A stretch of DNA of 64,000 bases from Rhizobium terrae (GCF_003425685.1 NZ_QJKM01000010.1:186001-250000); one strand, 5' to 3'; positions 1 through 10,036 are shown, numbered from the stretch's first letter. The notes: a model not told the origin generated them from the sequence alone. Translations and numbers: made by a program.

Positions 1-2379
1 GTGCTGGGCGACAAGCCGGTCAAACGTGTCGTCTTCAACGCGATCACCAAGAAAGCCGTGCTCGACGCGATGGCCGCCCCCCGCGATATCGACGTGCCGC
101 TGGTGGATGCCTATCTGGCCCGCCGCGCACTCGACTATCTGGTCGGCTTCAATCTCTCGCCCGTCTTGTGGCGCAAGTTGCCCGGCGCCCGATCGGCCGG
201 CCGCGTGCAGTCGGTGGCGCTGCGTCTCGTTTGCGATCGCGAATCGGAGATCGAGCGTTTCGTTTCGGAGGAGTACTGGAACCTTTCCGCCCTGCTTCGC
301 ACCCCGCGCGGCGACGAGTTCGAGGCAAAGCTCGTATCCGCCGACGGCAAGCGGCTGCAGGGCCGTGCGATCAAGAACGCAGAGGATGCCAACCGGTTGA
401 AGGCGCTGCTCGACGGCGCGGCCTATACGGTCGATACCGTCGAGGCGAAACCGGTCAAGCGCAATCCCGGCCCGCCCTTCACCACCTCCACGTTGCAGCA
501 GGCTGCATCCTCCAATCTCGGTTTCAACGCGTCCCGCACCATGCAGGTGGCCCAGAAACTTTATGAAGGCGTCGATATCGGCGGCGAAACCCTCGGTCTG
601 ATCACCTATATGCGTACGGACGGCGTGCAGATGGCGCCGGAAGCGATCGATGCGGCGCGGCACGCCATCGCTGACCAGTTCGGCGACCGCTACCTGCCGG
701 AAAAGCCGCGCTTTTATTCCACCAAGGCGAAAAATGCCCAGGAAGCGCACGAGGCGATCCGCCCGACCGATTTCAACCGCTCGCCGGACAAGGTGAAGCG
801 TTTCCTCGACGCCGATCAGGCCCGTCTCTACGAGCTGATCTGGAAGCGCGGCATCGCCAGCCAGATGGCGTCCGCCGAAATCGAGCGCACCACGGTCGAA
901 ATCCTCGCCGACAACAGCGGCCAGAAGGCGGGCTTGAGGGCCGTCGGCTCGGTCATCCGCTTCGACGGCTTCCTCGGCGCCTATATGGACAGCCGCGAGG
1001 ATGCCGACAAATCGGAGGATGACGAAGAGGACGGCCGCCTCCCGGAAATCAACGCGCGAGAAAAGCTCGACAAGCGCAAGGTGAATGCCAGCCAGCACTT
1101 CACCGAGCCGCCGCCGCGTTATTCGGAAGCCTCGCTGATCAAGAAGATGGAAGAACTCGGCATCGGCCGCCCCTCTACCTATGCCGCAACGTTGAAGACA
1201 CTGTCCGACCGTGAATATATTACGGTGGACAAGCGCAAGCTGATCCCGCATTCCAAGGGGCGGCTGGTGACGGCCTTCCTCGAAAGCTTCTTCACCAAAT
1301 ACGTGGAATACGACTTCACCGCCGATCTGGAAGAAAAGCTCGACAAGATTTCCGCCGGCGAACTCGACTGGAAGCAGGTGCTGCGGGAATTCTGGCAGGA
1401 TTTCTTCAGCCAGATCGAAGACACCAAGGAACTGCGCGTCACCAACGTGCTCGATGCGCTGAACGAAACGCTTGCGCCGCTGGTCTTCCCGAAGCGGGAA
1501 GACGGTAGCGATCCGCGCATCTGCCAGGTCTGCGGTACCGGCAATCTTTCGCTGAAGCTCGGCAAATACGGCGCCTTCGTCGGCTGCTCGAACTATCCGG
1601 AATGCAATTACACCCGCCAGCTTTCTTCCGAAGGCGGTGCGGAAGCGGAGGCGAACGGCCTCAACGAACCGAAGGCGCTGGGCGCCGATCCGCATACGGG
1701 CGAGGAACTGACGCTGCGTTCGGGCCGGTTCGGGCCCTATATCCAGCGCGGCGACGGCAAGGAAGCCAAGCGCTCGTCGCTGCCCAAGGGCTGGAGGCCG
1801 GAGGATATCGATCATGAAAAGGCGCTGGCGCTGATCAACCTGCCGCGCGACGTCGGCCAGCATCCCGAATCGGGCAAGATGATTTCCGCAGGCCTCGGCC
1901 GCTATGGGCCGTTCCTGCTGCATGACGGGACCTATGCCAATCTCGAAAGCATCGAGGACGTTTTCTCGATCGGCCTCAACCGCGCCGTGACCGTGCTTGC
2001 GGAAAAACAGAGCAAGGTCGCGGCCGGCGGCGGGCGGACCCGCGGCACGCCGGCGGCGCTGAAGGAGCTCGGCGACCATCCGGATGGCGGCTCGATCACC
2101 GTGCGGGACGGCCGCTACGGCCCGTATGTCAACTGGGGCAAGGTCAACGCCACGCTGCCGAAGGGCATGGATCCGCAGTCGGTGACGATGGAACAGGCGA
2201 TGGCCCTCATTATCGAGAAGGGCGGCAAGGTCGCGCCGGCCAAGGCCAAGCCCGCCAGGAAGGCGGCCGCCAAAGCAGACGGCGATACCAAGAAGGCCGC
2301 TCCGAAAGCCAAGGCCACCACCAAGGCCAAGGCGCCGGCCAAGAAAGCGGCTCCGAAGGCGAAGAAGACGGGAACGTGA
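1..2379 (+). CDS. topA: DNA topoisomerase I, C-terminal 792 residues (5' end outside window)
   Basis: Type IA topoisomerase, relaxing negative supercoils by single-strand passage. The TOPRIM domain lies upstream of the window, so the open frame at base 1 is not the real start. Visible: the core with the SAGRVQS segment, the catalytic tyrosine in ITYMRTD (Tyr codon 607-609), and a four-cysteine zinc finger (codons at 1522, 1531, 1585 and 1603; C-x2-C, C-x5-C). Two further GRYGP-type repeats follow, then a Lys/Ala-rich basic tail over about the last 50 residues, as usual in rhizobial TopA. Its stop overlaps the rnr start by four bases (GTGA), so the two are translationally coupled. Confidence 0.97.
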   Translation: MLGDKPVKRVVFNAITKKAVLDAMAAPRDIDVPLVDAYLARRALDYLVGFNLSPVLWRKLPGARSAGRVQSVALRLVCDRESEIERFVSEEYWNLSALLRTPRGDEFEAKLVSADGKRLQGRAIKNAEDANRLKALLDGAAYTVDTVEAKPVKRNPGPPFTTSTLQQAASSNLGFNASRTMQVAQKLYEGVDIGGETLGLITYMRTDGVQMAPEAIDAARHAIADQFGDRYLPEKPRFYSTKAKNAQEAHEAIRPTDFNRSPDKVKRFLDADQARLYELIWKRGIASQMASAEIERTTVEILADNSGQKAGLRAVGSVIRFDGFLGAYMDSREDADKSEDDEEDGRLPEINAREKLDKRKVNASQHFTEPPPRYSEASLIKKMEELGIGRPSTYAATLKTLSDREYITVDKRKLIPHSKGRLVTAFLESFFTKYVEYDFTADLEEKLDKISAGELDWKQVLREFWQDFFSQIEDTKELRVTNVLDALNETLAPLVFPKREDGSDPRICQVCGTGNLSLKLGKYGAFVGCSNYPECNYTRQLSSEGGAEAEANGLNEPKALGADPHTGEELTLRSGRFGPYIQRGDGKEAKRSSLPKGWRPEDIDHEKALALINLPRDVGQHPESGKMISAGLGRYGPFLLHDGTYANLESIEDVFSIGLNRAVTVLAEKQSKVAAGGGRTRGTPAALKELGDHPDGGSITVRDGRYGPYVNWGKVNATLPKGMDPQSVTMEQAMALIIEKGGKVAPAKAKPARKAAAKADGDTKKAAPKAKATTKAKAPAKKAAPKAKKTGT

Positions 2380-4763
2380 GAGAACCGCGCGACAGATCGA
2401 GACCCTCGGGGCGACGCCCGGACAGGACAGCGGACGGAACGGGGCGCGGCAGGATAGCCTCCGCGAGCGAAAAGCCCGCAATCATTCAGGGCGCCGTGCC
2501 TCCGCGCGAGGTGCTGCTGGAATTCATCTCCGACAACCCGGACAGGGCCTCGAAACGCGAGATCGCCAAGGCTTTCGGGTTGAAAGGCGACACCCGGGTC
2601 GAGCTGAAGGACCTGCTCCGGGCGCTGGAAGAGGAAGGCCTCCTCAAGAAGGACCGGAAATCACTTTCGCGCCCGGGCGCCCTGCCTCCGGTCACCGTGC
2701 TCGACATCACCATGCGCGACAAGGACGGCGAGCTGATCGGCCGACCGGCGGAATGGCCGGAGGAACAGGGCGCGGCGCCGGCCGTGCTGATCCGCCAGCC
2801 GTCCGAAAATCGCGGCAAGGGCAAGACGCCGGCGGCCGGCCTCAACGACCGCATCCTCGCGAAGATCTTCCCCAACAAGGACCGTAGCGGTCCCGCCTAC
2901 ACGGCCCGCGTCATCAAGGTTATCGACAAAAGGCGCGGCGCCTCGCTCGGCGTCGTCCACAAGCTTTCCGACGGAGAGCTTCGCCTCCTGCCGATCGACC
3001 GGCGCGGCGAGGAAATGGTCATCGAGCATGCCGATATCGGCGATGCAAAGGACGGCGATCTCGTCGAGTCGGAAGTCGTGCGTTCCGGCCGTTTCGGCCT
3101 GCCGCGCGCCCGCGTGCTTTCCGTCGTCGGTTCGGTCGGCTCGGAAAAGGCGATCTCGATGATCGCCATCTACGCCCACGGCATCCCGCACATCTTCCCG
3201 AAACAGGTGATGGACGAGGCGGAAGACGCCAAGCCGGCGACAATGTCGAAACGCGAAGACTGGCGTGACGTGCCGCTGATCACCATCGACCCGGCCGACG
3301 CCAAGGACCATGACGACGCGGTCTATGCCGAGCCCGATCCCTCGCCCGACAATCCGGACGGGGTGATCGTCACCGTCGCGATCGCCGATGTCTCCTGGTA
3401 TATCCGCCCCGGCATGGCGCTCGACCGCGAGGCGCTGAAACGCGGCAACTCGGTCTATTTCCCGGACCGCGTCGTGCCCATGCTGCCGGAGCGCATTTCC
3501 AACGACCTCTGCTCGCTGCGCGAAGGCGAGGACCGGCCGGCGCTCGCCGTGCGCATGACATTCTCGAAGGAAGGCCGCAAGGCGGGCCACACCTTCCATC
3601 GCATCATGATGAAGAGTGCGGCGAAACTTTCGTACCAACAGGCGCAGGCGGCGATCGACGGCAAGCCGGACGAGAAGACCGGGCCGCTCACCGATCCGAT
3701 CCTCAAGCCTCTGTGGCATGCCTATGGCGTGCTGAAGCGCGGACGCGACCGCCGCCAGCCGCTCGAACTCGACATGCCCGAGCGCAAGATCGTGCTGAAA
3801 TCCGACGGCACGGTGGACCGGGTGTTCGTGCCGGAACGGCTCGATGCCCACAAGCTCATCGAAGAGATGATGATCCAGGCGAACGTCGCCGCCGCCGAGA
3901 CGCTGGAGAAGAAACGCCAGGCGCTGATCTACCGCATCCATGACACGCCCTCGCTCGCCAAGCAGGAAACGCTGCGCGAGTTTCTCGCGACGCTCGGCAT
4001 TTCGATGGCCAAGGGCGGCCAGATGCGATCCAATTCCTTCAACGGCATCCTGTCGAAGGCTGAAGGAACGCCGCATCAGGTCATGGTCAACGAGATGGTG
4101 CTGCGCTCCCAGAGCCAGGCGATCTACAGCCCGGAAAACATCGGCCATTTCGGCCTCAACCTGATGAAATACGCGCATTTCACCTCGCCGATCCGCCGTT
4201 ATGCCGACCTTATCGTGCATCGTGCTCTGGTGGGCTCGCTGGGGCTCGGTGAAGGCGGCATCACGCCGGACGAGGAAGCGCAGCTCGACGATATCGCCGC
4301 CGAAATCTCGACCTTCGAGCGGCGTGCCATGGCGGCCGAGCGCGACACGATCAACCGGCTGATCGCCCATCATCTTTCGGAGCGGATCGGCGAGGAATTC
4401 GAAGGCCGCGTCTCCGGCGTCACCAAGGCGGGACTATTTGTCTCGCTGCCGACCTATGGCGCGGACGGTTTCATCCCTATATCCACCCTTGGCAACGACT
4501 ACTTCATCTTTGACGAGGCGCATCAGGCGTTGTCCGGAGAGAAGACGGGTCTGGGCTATCAGCTCGGCGATACGGTCGATGTGCGGCTGAAGCAGGCGAT
4601 CCCGCTTGCCGGTGCGCTGCAGTTCGAGATGCTGAGCCAAGGCAAGAAACTGCCGACCGCGACCCGCTCGTTCCACAAGTCGGGCCACAAGTCGGGCCAC
4701 AAGTCGGGACGGCGCGGCAGGCCGACACCCGGCACGCGGCCGCCGCGCGGCCGAAGGAGATAG
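2376..4763 (+). CDS. rnr: Ribonuclease R (RNB-family 3'-5' exoribonuclease)
   Basis: Processive 3'-5' exoribonuclease of RNA decay and rRNA quality control. 795 residues. An N-terminal winged-helix/cold-shock region is followed by the RNB catalytic domain with the metal-binding motif DPADAKDHDDAV near residues 305-316, then RNB signature HFTSPIRRYADL and an S1 domain (GRVSGVTKAGLFVSL, about residue 670 on). The C-terminus is basic and carries a short tandem repeat HKSG x3. GTG start overlaps the topA stop, giving a topA-rnr operon that continues into the DUF983 gene 2 bp downstream. Confidence 0.96.
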   Translation: MREPRDRSRPSGRRPDRTADGTGRGRIASASEKPAIIQGAVPPREVLLEFISDNPDRASKREIAKAFGLKGDTRVELKDLLRALEEEGLLKKDRKSLSRPGALPPVTVLDITMRDKDGELIGRPAEWPEEQGAAPAVLIRQPSENRGKGKTPAAGLNDRILAKIFPNKDRSGPAYTARVIKVIDKRRGASLGVVHKLSDGELRLLPIDRRGEEMVIEHADIGDAKDGDLVESEVVRSGRFGLPRARVLSVVGSVGSEKAISMIAIYAHGIPHIFPKQVMDEAEDAKPATMSKREDWRDVPLITIDPADAKDHDDAVYAEPDPSPDNPDGVIVTVAIADVSWYIRPGMALDREALKRGNSVYFPDRVVPMLPERISNDLCSLREGEDRPALAVRMTFSKEGRKAGHTFHRIMMKSAAKLSYQQAQAAIDGKPDEKTGPLTDPILKPLWHAYGVLKRGRDRRQPLELDMPERKIVLKSDGTVDRVFVPERLDAHKLIEEMMIQANVAAAETLEKKRQALIYRIHDTPSLAKQETLREFLATLGISMAKGGQMRSNSFNGILSKAEGTPHQVMVNEMVLRSQSQAIYSPENIGHFGLNLMKYAHFTSPIRRYADLIVHRALVGSLGLGEGGITPDEEAQLDDIAAEISTFERRAMAAERDTINRLIAHHLSERIGEEFEGRVSGVTKAGLFVSLPTYGADGFIPISTLGNDYFIFDEAHQALSGEKTGLGYQLGDTVDVRLKQAIPLAGALQFEMLSQGKKLPTATRSFHKSGHKSGHKSGRRGRPTPGTRPPRGRRR
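4674..4709 (+). repeat. Three tandem 12-bp repeats in the rnr 3' end
   Basis: CACAAGTCGGGC is repeated three times head to tail (the last copy ends in A), encoding HKSG repeats in the basic tail of RNase R. The 12-bp period keeps the reading frame, so repeat number can change by slippage without truncating the protein. Confidence 0.85.
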
Positions 4764-4765
4764 GA

Positions 4766-5227
4766 ATGCGAGAGAGCGAACAGACGGTTCGATACGGAGG
4801 CGCACGAGAGGCGGAGCGGCCTCTTGGACGCTCGATCAGGCGCGGCCTCGCCTGCCGCTGCCCGAATTGCGGCGAGGGCCGCCTGTTCCGGGCCTTCTTG
4901 AAGCCGGTCGATGCCTGCGCGGTCTGCGGCGAGGACATGTCCCATCAGCGGGCCGACGATCTTCCCGCCTATCTGGTCATCGTCGTCGTCGGCCATGTGC
5001 TGATGACCGGCTACATGCTGACCGACATGGTGTTTCGCGTCTCCCCCTGGATCCATCTGGCGATCTGGGTGCCGCTCGCGGTGCTTGCTGCCCTTCTCAC
5101 CATCCAGCCGATCAAGGGCGGCGTCATCGGGCTGCAATGGGTCTATCGTATGCATGGCTTCGGCGGCCATGACGACGAAACGATCGATCCGGGCCATCCT
5201 GCGCGCAAGGACGGACCTGTCGCATGA
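4766..5227 (+). CDS. DUF983 family zinc-ribbon membrane protein
   Basis: 153 residues. The N-terminal half carries two CxxC pairs (CPNC and CAVC) that look like a zinc ribbon. Two hydrophobic helices follow (about residues 70-90 and 95-115), then a charged tail. This matches the DUF983 family common in alphaproteobacteria, whose function is not established. It starts 2 bp after rnr and its stop overlaps the Nudix gene start by 4 bp, so it belongs to the topA operon. Confidence 0.88.
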   Translation: MRESEQTVRYGGAREAERPLGRSIRRGLACRCPNCGEGRLFRAFLKPVDACAVCGEDMSHQRADDLPAYLVIVVVGHVLMTGYMLTDMVFRVSPWIHLAIWVPLAVLAALLTIQPIKGGVIGLQWVYRMHGFGGHDDETIDPGHPARKDGPVA

Positions 5228-5913
5228 TCTCCTCGAATGAGGAACATGCTCCGTCCGCAATGGACGCGCTCAAACATGCCCGTATCGCCGGCGTGAAACC
5301 CAAGGATGCCGCATCGCTGATCCTGATCGACCGTTCGGCGCCGACGCCTCGGGTTCTGATGGGCCGGCGCGGCAGCGGCCATGTCTTCATGCCGGATGTC
5401 TACGTATTCCCGGGCGGCCGGCGCGATGCCCGCGACCATGCGCTGCCGTTCTCCGGCGATCTTAATCCGCTCGTCTTCGAAAAGCTGCTGGCCGCCGCGC
5501 CGGGCCGCATGAGCCTGGCGCGTGCCCGCGCGCTGGCGCTCGCAGCACTTCGGGAACTGCGCGAGGAGACGGGGCTCGGGGCGCCGGCAGCCGCAGCCGA
5601 TCTCTCGCGCCTGCGTTATGTCGCCCGCGCCATCACCCCGCCCGGCAATGTCCGCCGCTACGATACCCGCTTCTTCCTGGCATTTCTCGACGAAACGGGC
5701 TTCGACGTAAACCATTTATGCGATTCTACTGAACTTCAGGACGTGGGCTGGCTTGACATTGCGGCGCTTTCCGGTCTGAAACTCCCGGCCATCACGAAGA
5801 CGGTATTGGAGGATGTGAGGAACCTCATGGCCGCCGATCCGTCTTTACCCTTTGGAAGCCCGGTCAACTTCTATTTCATGCGACGTGGACATTTCGTCCG
5901 CAGCCGACTGTAA
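5224..5913 (+). CDS. Nudix hydrolase family protein
   Basis: 229 residues. A Nudix-type box is visible: a GGRRDAR segment followed, after an unusually long insertion (about 35 residues), by the catalytic helix ALRELREETGLG (REXXEE core). Nudix proteins cleave nucleoside diphosphates linked to another moiety; the long insert resembles the CoA/NUDT8-like and alphaproteobacterial NUDIX subgroup, but the substrate cannot be read from sequence. ATG overlaps the DUF983 stop by 4 bp. Confidence 0.88.
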   Translation: MISSNEEHAPSAMDALKHARIAGVKPKDAASLILIDRSAPTPRVLMGRRGSGHVFMPDVYVFPGGRRDARDHALPFSGDLNPLVFEKLLAAAPGRMSLARARALALAALRELREETGLGAPAAAADLSRLRYVARAITPPGNVRRYDTRFFLAFLDETGFDVNHLCDSTELQDVGWLDIAALSGLKLPAITKTVLEDVRNLMAADPSLPFGSPVNFYFMRRGHFVRSRL

Positions 5914-5923
5914 GGAATGGTGA

Positions 5924-7108
5924 ATGCCCCTGCCGACGACCGACGAAAACGGCCATGTCGAAGAAATTCATTGGCCGTCGCTGATCGCCGCCATCTCCGC
6001 CATTAGCGCGGTCGGCATCGCTATCGGACTCGGCCTGCCGCTTCTCTCCATCATCCTCGAGAAGCGCGGCATCGCATCGACCCTGATCGGCCTCAACGCG
6101 GCGATGGCCGGCATCGCCTCGATGGCCGCCGCTCCCATCACCACCAAATTCGCGCATGACTACGGCGTGGCGAAGACGATGATGGTCGCGGTTGTAGTCG
6201 CAGCACTTAGCGCCATCGGCTTCTTTTACGCGGACGCCTTCTGGATGTGGTTTCCGCTGCGCTTCACCTTCCACGGCGCCACGACGACGCTCTTCATCCT
6301 CTCGGAGTTCTGGATCAACGAGGCCGCACCGCCCCGCCGCCGCGGCCTGGTCCTCGGGATCTACGCCACCGTGCTGGCGATCGGCTTTGCCATCGGTCCG
6401 CTGCTCTTCTCGGCGCTCGGCAGCGATGGCATCATGCCGTTTCTCGTCGGTGCGATCATCATCATGCTGGCGGTCATCCCGATCTTTATCGCCCGCCGTG
6501 AAAGCCCCGTCCTCGATACCAAACCCGAACGGCACTTTTTCCACTATATCTTCCTCGTCCCGACGGCAACCGCCGCAGTCTTTGCCTTCGGCGCGGTGTC
6601 GGCCGGCGGCCTTTCGCTGTTCCCGATCTACGCGCTGCGCGAACAGTTGACCGAGGCTCAAGCCGCGTTGCTGCTGACCGTGATGGGCGCCGGTAACATG
6701 GCCTTCCAGATCCCGCTCGGGCTTTATTCCGACAGGCTGAGAGACCGCAGGCCTCTCCTGGCGATCATGGCCGTCCTCGGCGTCCTCGGCTCGCTCGCCC
6801 TACCCTTCCTGATCGAGCACTGGATCCTGATGGCGGTGATTCTGTTCTTCTGGGGCGGTTGCGTTTCCGGCCTCTATACGGTCGGCCTTGCGCATCTCGG
6901 CGCGCGGCTAAGCGGCCCCGATCTCGCCGCCGCCAATGCCGCCTTCATCTTCTGTTACGCGGTCGGCACGGTTGCCGGCCCGCAAGGGATCGGCGCCGCC
7001 ATGGATGTCGCCGGCAATGACGGCTTTGCCTGGGCTTTGGCCGGTTTCTTCGGCTTTTACGTCGCAGTTTCCGTTTGCCGGGTCATTTTCCGCTCAAAAC
7101 GAGGTTGA
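5924..7108 (+). CDS. MFS transporter (YcaD-like)
   Basis: 394 residues with about 12 hydrophobic segments, an inner-membrane secondary transporter of the major facilitator superfamily. The layout fits the YcaD/MFS_1 type: a first helix near residue 15, a charged loop after helix 2 (EKRGIAS), a central loop near residues 185-205 and the GLYSDRLRDRRP loop that matches the conserved MFS loop between helices 8 and 9. Substrate unknown. It follows the Nudix gene by 10 bp and is the last gene of the topA operon before rpmG. Confidence 0.88.
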   Translation: MPLPTTDENGHVEEIHWPSLIAAISAISAVGIAIGLGLPLLSIILEKRGIASTLIGLNAAMAGIASMAAAPITTKFAHDYGVAKTMMVAVVVAALSAIGFFYADAFWMWFPLRFTFHGATTTLFILSEFWINEAAPPRRRGLVLGIYATVLAIGFAIGPLLFSALGSDGIMPFLVGAIIIMLAVIPIFIARRESPVLDTKPERHFFHYIFLVPTATAAVFAFGAVSAGGLSLFPIYALREQLTEAQAALLLTVMGAGNMAFQIPLGLYSDRLRDRRPLLAIMAVLGVLGSLALPFLIEHWILMAVILFFWGGCVSGLYTVGLAHLGARLSGPDLAAANAAFIFCYAVGTVAGPQGIGAAMDVAGNDGFAWALAGFFGFYVAVSVCRVIFRSKRG

Positions 7109-7198
7109 CTTTTCGGACGCGATTTGTAATTTCGCGCCAGATTTTGCCGTGGGCCTCACACGCGCCCGCGGCTTCATTTTTCTTAGAGGCAGAACACC

Positions 7199-7366
7199 AT
7201 GGCGAAAGCTACGACCATCAAGATTAAGCTGCTGTCGACGGCTGACACCGGTTTCTTCTACGTCACGACGAAGAACAGCCGTACCATGACGGACAAGATG
7301 ACGAAGACCAAGTACGACCCGGTTGCCAAGAAGCATGTCGAGTTCAAGGAAACCAAGATCAAGTAA
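7199..7366 (+). CDS. rpmG: 50S ribosomal protein L33
   Basis: 55 residues beginning MAKATTIKIKLLSTADTGFF and ending KHVEFKETKIK, the standard bacterial L33. It has no cysteine, so it is the zinc-independent (C-) form. A rho-independent terminator follows 22 bp after the stop. Its 90-bp separation from the MFS gene suggests its own promoter. Confidence 0.97.
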   Translation: MAKATTIKIKLLSTADTGFFYVTTKNSRTMTDKMTKTKYDPVAKKHVEFKETKIK

Positions 7367-8148
7367 CTCTTGATCTCTGGAATGCCCGAAGGCGCCGGCC
7401 TCAAGGTCAGGCGCCTTTTCTTTTGCGTCTTTTCAGGTTTCGTGTGATCTGGGATGATGGTCTGGCCGTAGAAACGGAAAACGCCGCCTCCGAAACCGGA
7501 AGCGGCGTTTCAAATGGGGGTCGACCAGCCTGCAATCACGGCACGAGGAACCGTTTTTGGTATGCCTGCCAGTCGACCGACCCCACGACCCAGGAGATGC
7601 GGCGGACCTGAGCATCATGGGGTATCTGCGTCCCGTTGGGGAGCCTTGTTTTCGTTGAGGTCAAAGTTGCGCAAAACGAAAAGAAAATCAACAGATTCTT
7701 AATTCCACCCCTGATCTGTTTGGGTTGTTGGTTAAAATTCATGGCCAAAATCGGCGATCAGCATCCGATCTTTGATATAAGTCAATAGTCTATCTGAGGA
7801 ACTTGTATTCTTTCCTTCAAGCGCACTTCTAGAAACATATGCCCTACGTCAAGAATATTCCGAACGGTATTTACGCACCCCTTGCGTCGCGCCAAAAATC
7901 TTGATGCAGAATGGCAAATTTATTCTGGAGCGGAAGGTCAAGATGGACCACCGATACATTCAAATTCACTTTCATTCCCCTGCCGCCGTCAGATTTTCTG
8001 ACTGGTGTTCATGAAAGTTCTTCCATCAATTCGCACCCGCAAAAAATCGTTATCGATGCTCATTAATGATCGATCAGGAGGCGTTTTCCACACCGGTTTG
8101 GGCGCGAAGAGCAGGTTAAAGCTCTTATTTTAGAATTAAATGATTCTC
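7367..8148. other. Intergenic region, no convincing gene
   Basis: About 780 bp between rpmG and pleD. It contains the rpmG terminator and a second 9-bp stem, AAACGCCGC (7478-7486) / GCGGCGTTT (7502-7510), that has T-runs on the minus strand. Just upstream of that on the minus strand is a 68-codon open frame (7536-7742, ATG at 7742, C-terminus ending WVVGSVDWQAYQKRFLVP) without a good ribosome binding site; the terminator-like hairpin right after its stop is the only hint that it may be expressed. From 7640 to 8140 the DNA is comparatively AT-rich and I see no gene. Confidence 0.5.
7389..7424 (+). terminator. Rho-independent terminator of rpmG
   Basis: Perfect 8-bp stem AAGGCGCC (7389-7396) / GGCGCCTT (7410-7417) with a 13-base loop, followed by a T-rich run. 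Confidence 0.85.
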
Positions 8149-9519
8149 TTATGCAGCGGCTGCAACAACGCGATTTCGCCCGCTGTTCTTCGCTTCGTAA
8201 AGCGCGCGGTCGGCCTGCTTCAAAAGCTGCTCCGGGGTCTCCGCGCCATGGGTGTTGCAGGCGATGCCAAGCGATGCGGTGATGTTGAGCATTACTCCCG
8301 CCGTCTTCAGCGCGAAGGGATGGCTTTCGACGATACTGCGCAGACGCTCGGCGATGGCAGCGGCAGCAGCGGCGTCCGTATCCGGCATGACGACCACGAA
8401 CTCCTCGCCGCCGTAACGGCAGGCGAGATCGGCTCCCCTCACTGTCGAGCGGATCCGGCCGGCGAATTCCCTCAGCACTTCGTCGCCCGCGTCGTGCCCA
8501 TAGGTGTCGTTGACCGACTTGAAGCGGTCGATATCGGTGATGCACACCGAAAGCGCCCTGCCCCGCGCCGCCGCACGATTGAACAGAACCTTCAGATGGT
8601 TGTCGAGGTAACGGCGGTTGTTGAGACCCGTCAGTCCGTCGGTCACCGCGAGTTCGATCGTCTGGCGGACGCTCGTCCGCAGGCGGTCGTTGTAGCGTTT
8701 GCGCTTGATCTGGGTCAGCACGCGCGCGACGAGCTCGTTCGGGTCGATCGGCCGGACGATATAGTCATTCACTCCGAGATCGAGCGCCCGGACGATCATG
8801 TCGTCGGCACCGAGTTCGGTGACGAGAAGCAGGGGCAGGAAGCGGGTTCGCTCCAGGGAGCGGAGCTGCGAGCAGAGGCGCAAGGGATCGTAATCGTCGA
8901 AATTGGCGTTGACGATCACCAGATCGATCGGATTTTCGGCCGCCTCGAAAAGAGCCGCCTGGGGGTCGGACATGGCGATCACACCGGCCACCGGCTTCAG
9001 CGCCTTGACGATCCGCTCCTGGGAACTCGCCCGTCCATCCACGAGCAGGACCTGGGCCATCTCGTCGCGACCGTCGGCGCCCTTCAGCATATCTTCGAGC
9101 GCGATATTGTTCGCCGTATGGGCACGGATGCGAAGTTCGTCGCTCAGCGTCTTCAGCCGTACCAGGCTCTTCACCCGCGAGACGAGCTGCAGATCGTTGA
9201 CCGGCTTGGTGAGAAAATCGTCGGCACCGGCCTTCAGTCCCCGCACGCGATCGGAAGGCTGGTCGAGCGCCGTCACCATGACCACCGGGATATGAGCGGT
9301 GCGCGGATTGGCCTTCAGCCGCTCGCAAACCTCGAATCCGTCGATGCCCGGCATCATGATGTCGAGGAGGATGAGGTCCACATGCGTGCTGTCGCAGATC
9401 GCCAGAGCCTTGTAGCCGTCATCGGCGGTCAGGACATCGAAATATTCGGCAAGAAGCCTCGCCTCGAGCAGCTTCACGTTTGCCGGAATATCGTCGACTA
9501 CCAGGATGCGCGCCGTCAT
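8149..9519 (-). CDS. pleD: Diguanylate cyclase response regulator PleD
   Basis: 456 residues from ATG at 9519 (MTARILVVDD). Domain order is REC (phospho-acceptor Asp53 in LLDIMMPG), a second degenerate REC domain (about 155-275), then GGDEF with the active motif GGEEF and an RxxD (RGAD) allosteric inhibition site five residues before it. It therefore should make cyclic di-GMP and be feedback inhibited. A longer frame to 9603 is open, but it would start inside divK and adds no conserved sequence. It lies 16 bp downstream of divK, the usual alphaproteobacterial cell-polarity pair. Confidence 0.95.
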   Translation of the reverse strand: MTARILVVDDIPANVKLLEARLLAEYFDVLTADDGYKALAICDSTHVDLILLDIMMPGIDGFEVCERLKANPRTAHIPVVMVTALDQPSDRVRGLKAGADDFLTKPVNDLQLVSRVKSLVRLKTLSDELRIRAHTANNIALEDMLKGADGRDEMAQVLLVDGRASSQERIVKALKPVAGVIAMSDPQAALFEAAENPIDLVIVNANFDDYDPLRLCSQLRSLERTRFLPLLLVTELGADDMIVRALDLGVNDYIVRPIDPNELVARVLTQIKRKRYNDRLRTSVRQTIELAVTDGLTGLNNRRYLDNHLKVLFNRAAARGRALSVCITDIDRFKSVNDTYGHDAGDEVLREFAGRIRSTVRGADLACRYGGEEFVVVMPDTDAAAAAAIAERLRSIVESHPFALKTAGVMLNITASLGIACNTHGAETPEQLLKQADRALYEAKNSGRNRVVAAAA

Positions 9520-9535
9520 GACGTCCGTTCCGATC

Positions 9536-9907
9536 TCATGCGTCGCCCAGATAGGTCTTGATGGTCTCGATGAATTTCGGCACCGAGATCGGCTTCGAGA
9601 CATAGGCCTCGCAGCCGCCTTGACGGATGCGTTCCTCGTCGCCCTTCATGGCGAAGGCGGTTACCGCGATCACCGGAATAATGTGCAGCTCGTCGTCTTC
9701 CTTCAGCCATTTGGTGACCTCCAGGCCGGAAACTTCCGGAAGCTGGATGTCCATCAGGATGAGGTCGGGACGATGCTTGCGCGCGAGATCGAGCGCCTCC
9801 ATGCCGTTGCGGGTCTGGATCGTGTCATATCCCGATGCTTCGATCAGATCTCGGAAGAGCTTCATGTTGAGCTCGTTGTCCTCGACGATCATCACCCGTT
9901 TGGGCAT
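9536..9907 (-). CDS. divK: Single-domain response regulator DivK
   Basis: 123-residue receiver domain only. Asp10 acid pocket region (IVEDNELNMKL), phospho-acceptor Asp53 in LILMDIQLPEVSG, conserved Thr (AVTAFAM) and Lys (SKPIS). In Caulobacter and rhizobia DivK controls the CtrA cell-cycle cascade through DivJ/PleC/DivL. First gene of the divK-pleD operon. Confidence 0.96.
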   Translation of the reverse strand: MPKRVMIVEDNELNMKLFRDLIEASGYDTIQTRNGMEALDLARKHRPDLILMDIQLPEVSGLEVTKWLKEDDELHIIPVIAVTAFAMKGDEERIRQGGCEAYVSKPISVPKFIETIKTYLGDA

Positions 9908-10036
9908 GGCGATGCGTTCCTTAAATCCCGCCTTGCAAGCGTGCTCTCAGTATATAAGCTCGCCGGACGGTCGATTCCACAGAGCTCTTTTGAGGCACGG
10001 TAAGGCCATTTAGTTGAAAAAGAGGTAACTTGACGA

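Noticed and set aside
2661..4373. 570-codon minus-strand frame opposite rnr
   Set aside because: RNase R motifs are intact on the plus strand; the opposite frame is compositionally a shadow.
8140..9561. 473-codon plus-strand frame opposite pleD
   Set aside because: PleD has all REC and GGDEF motifs; the opposite frame has none.
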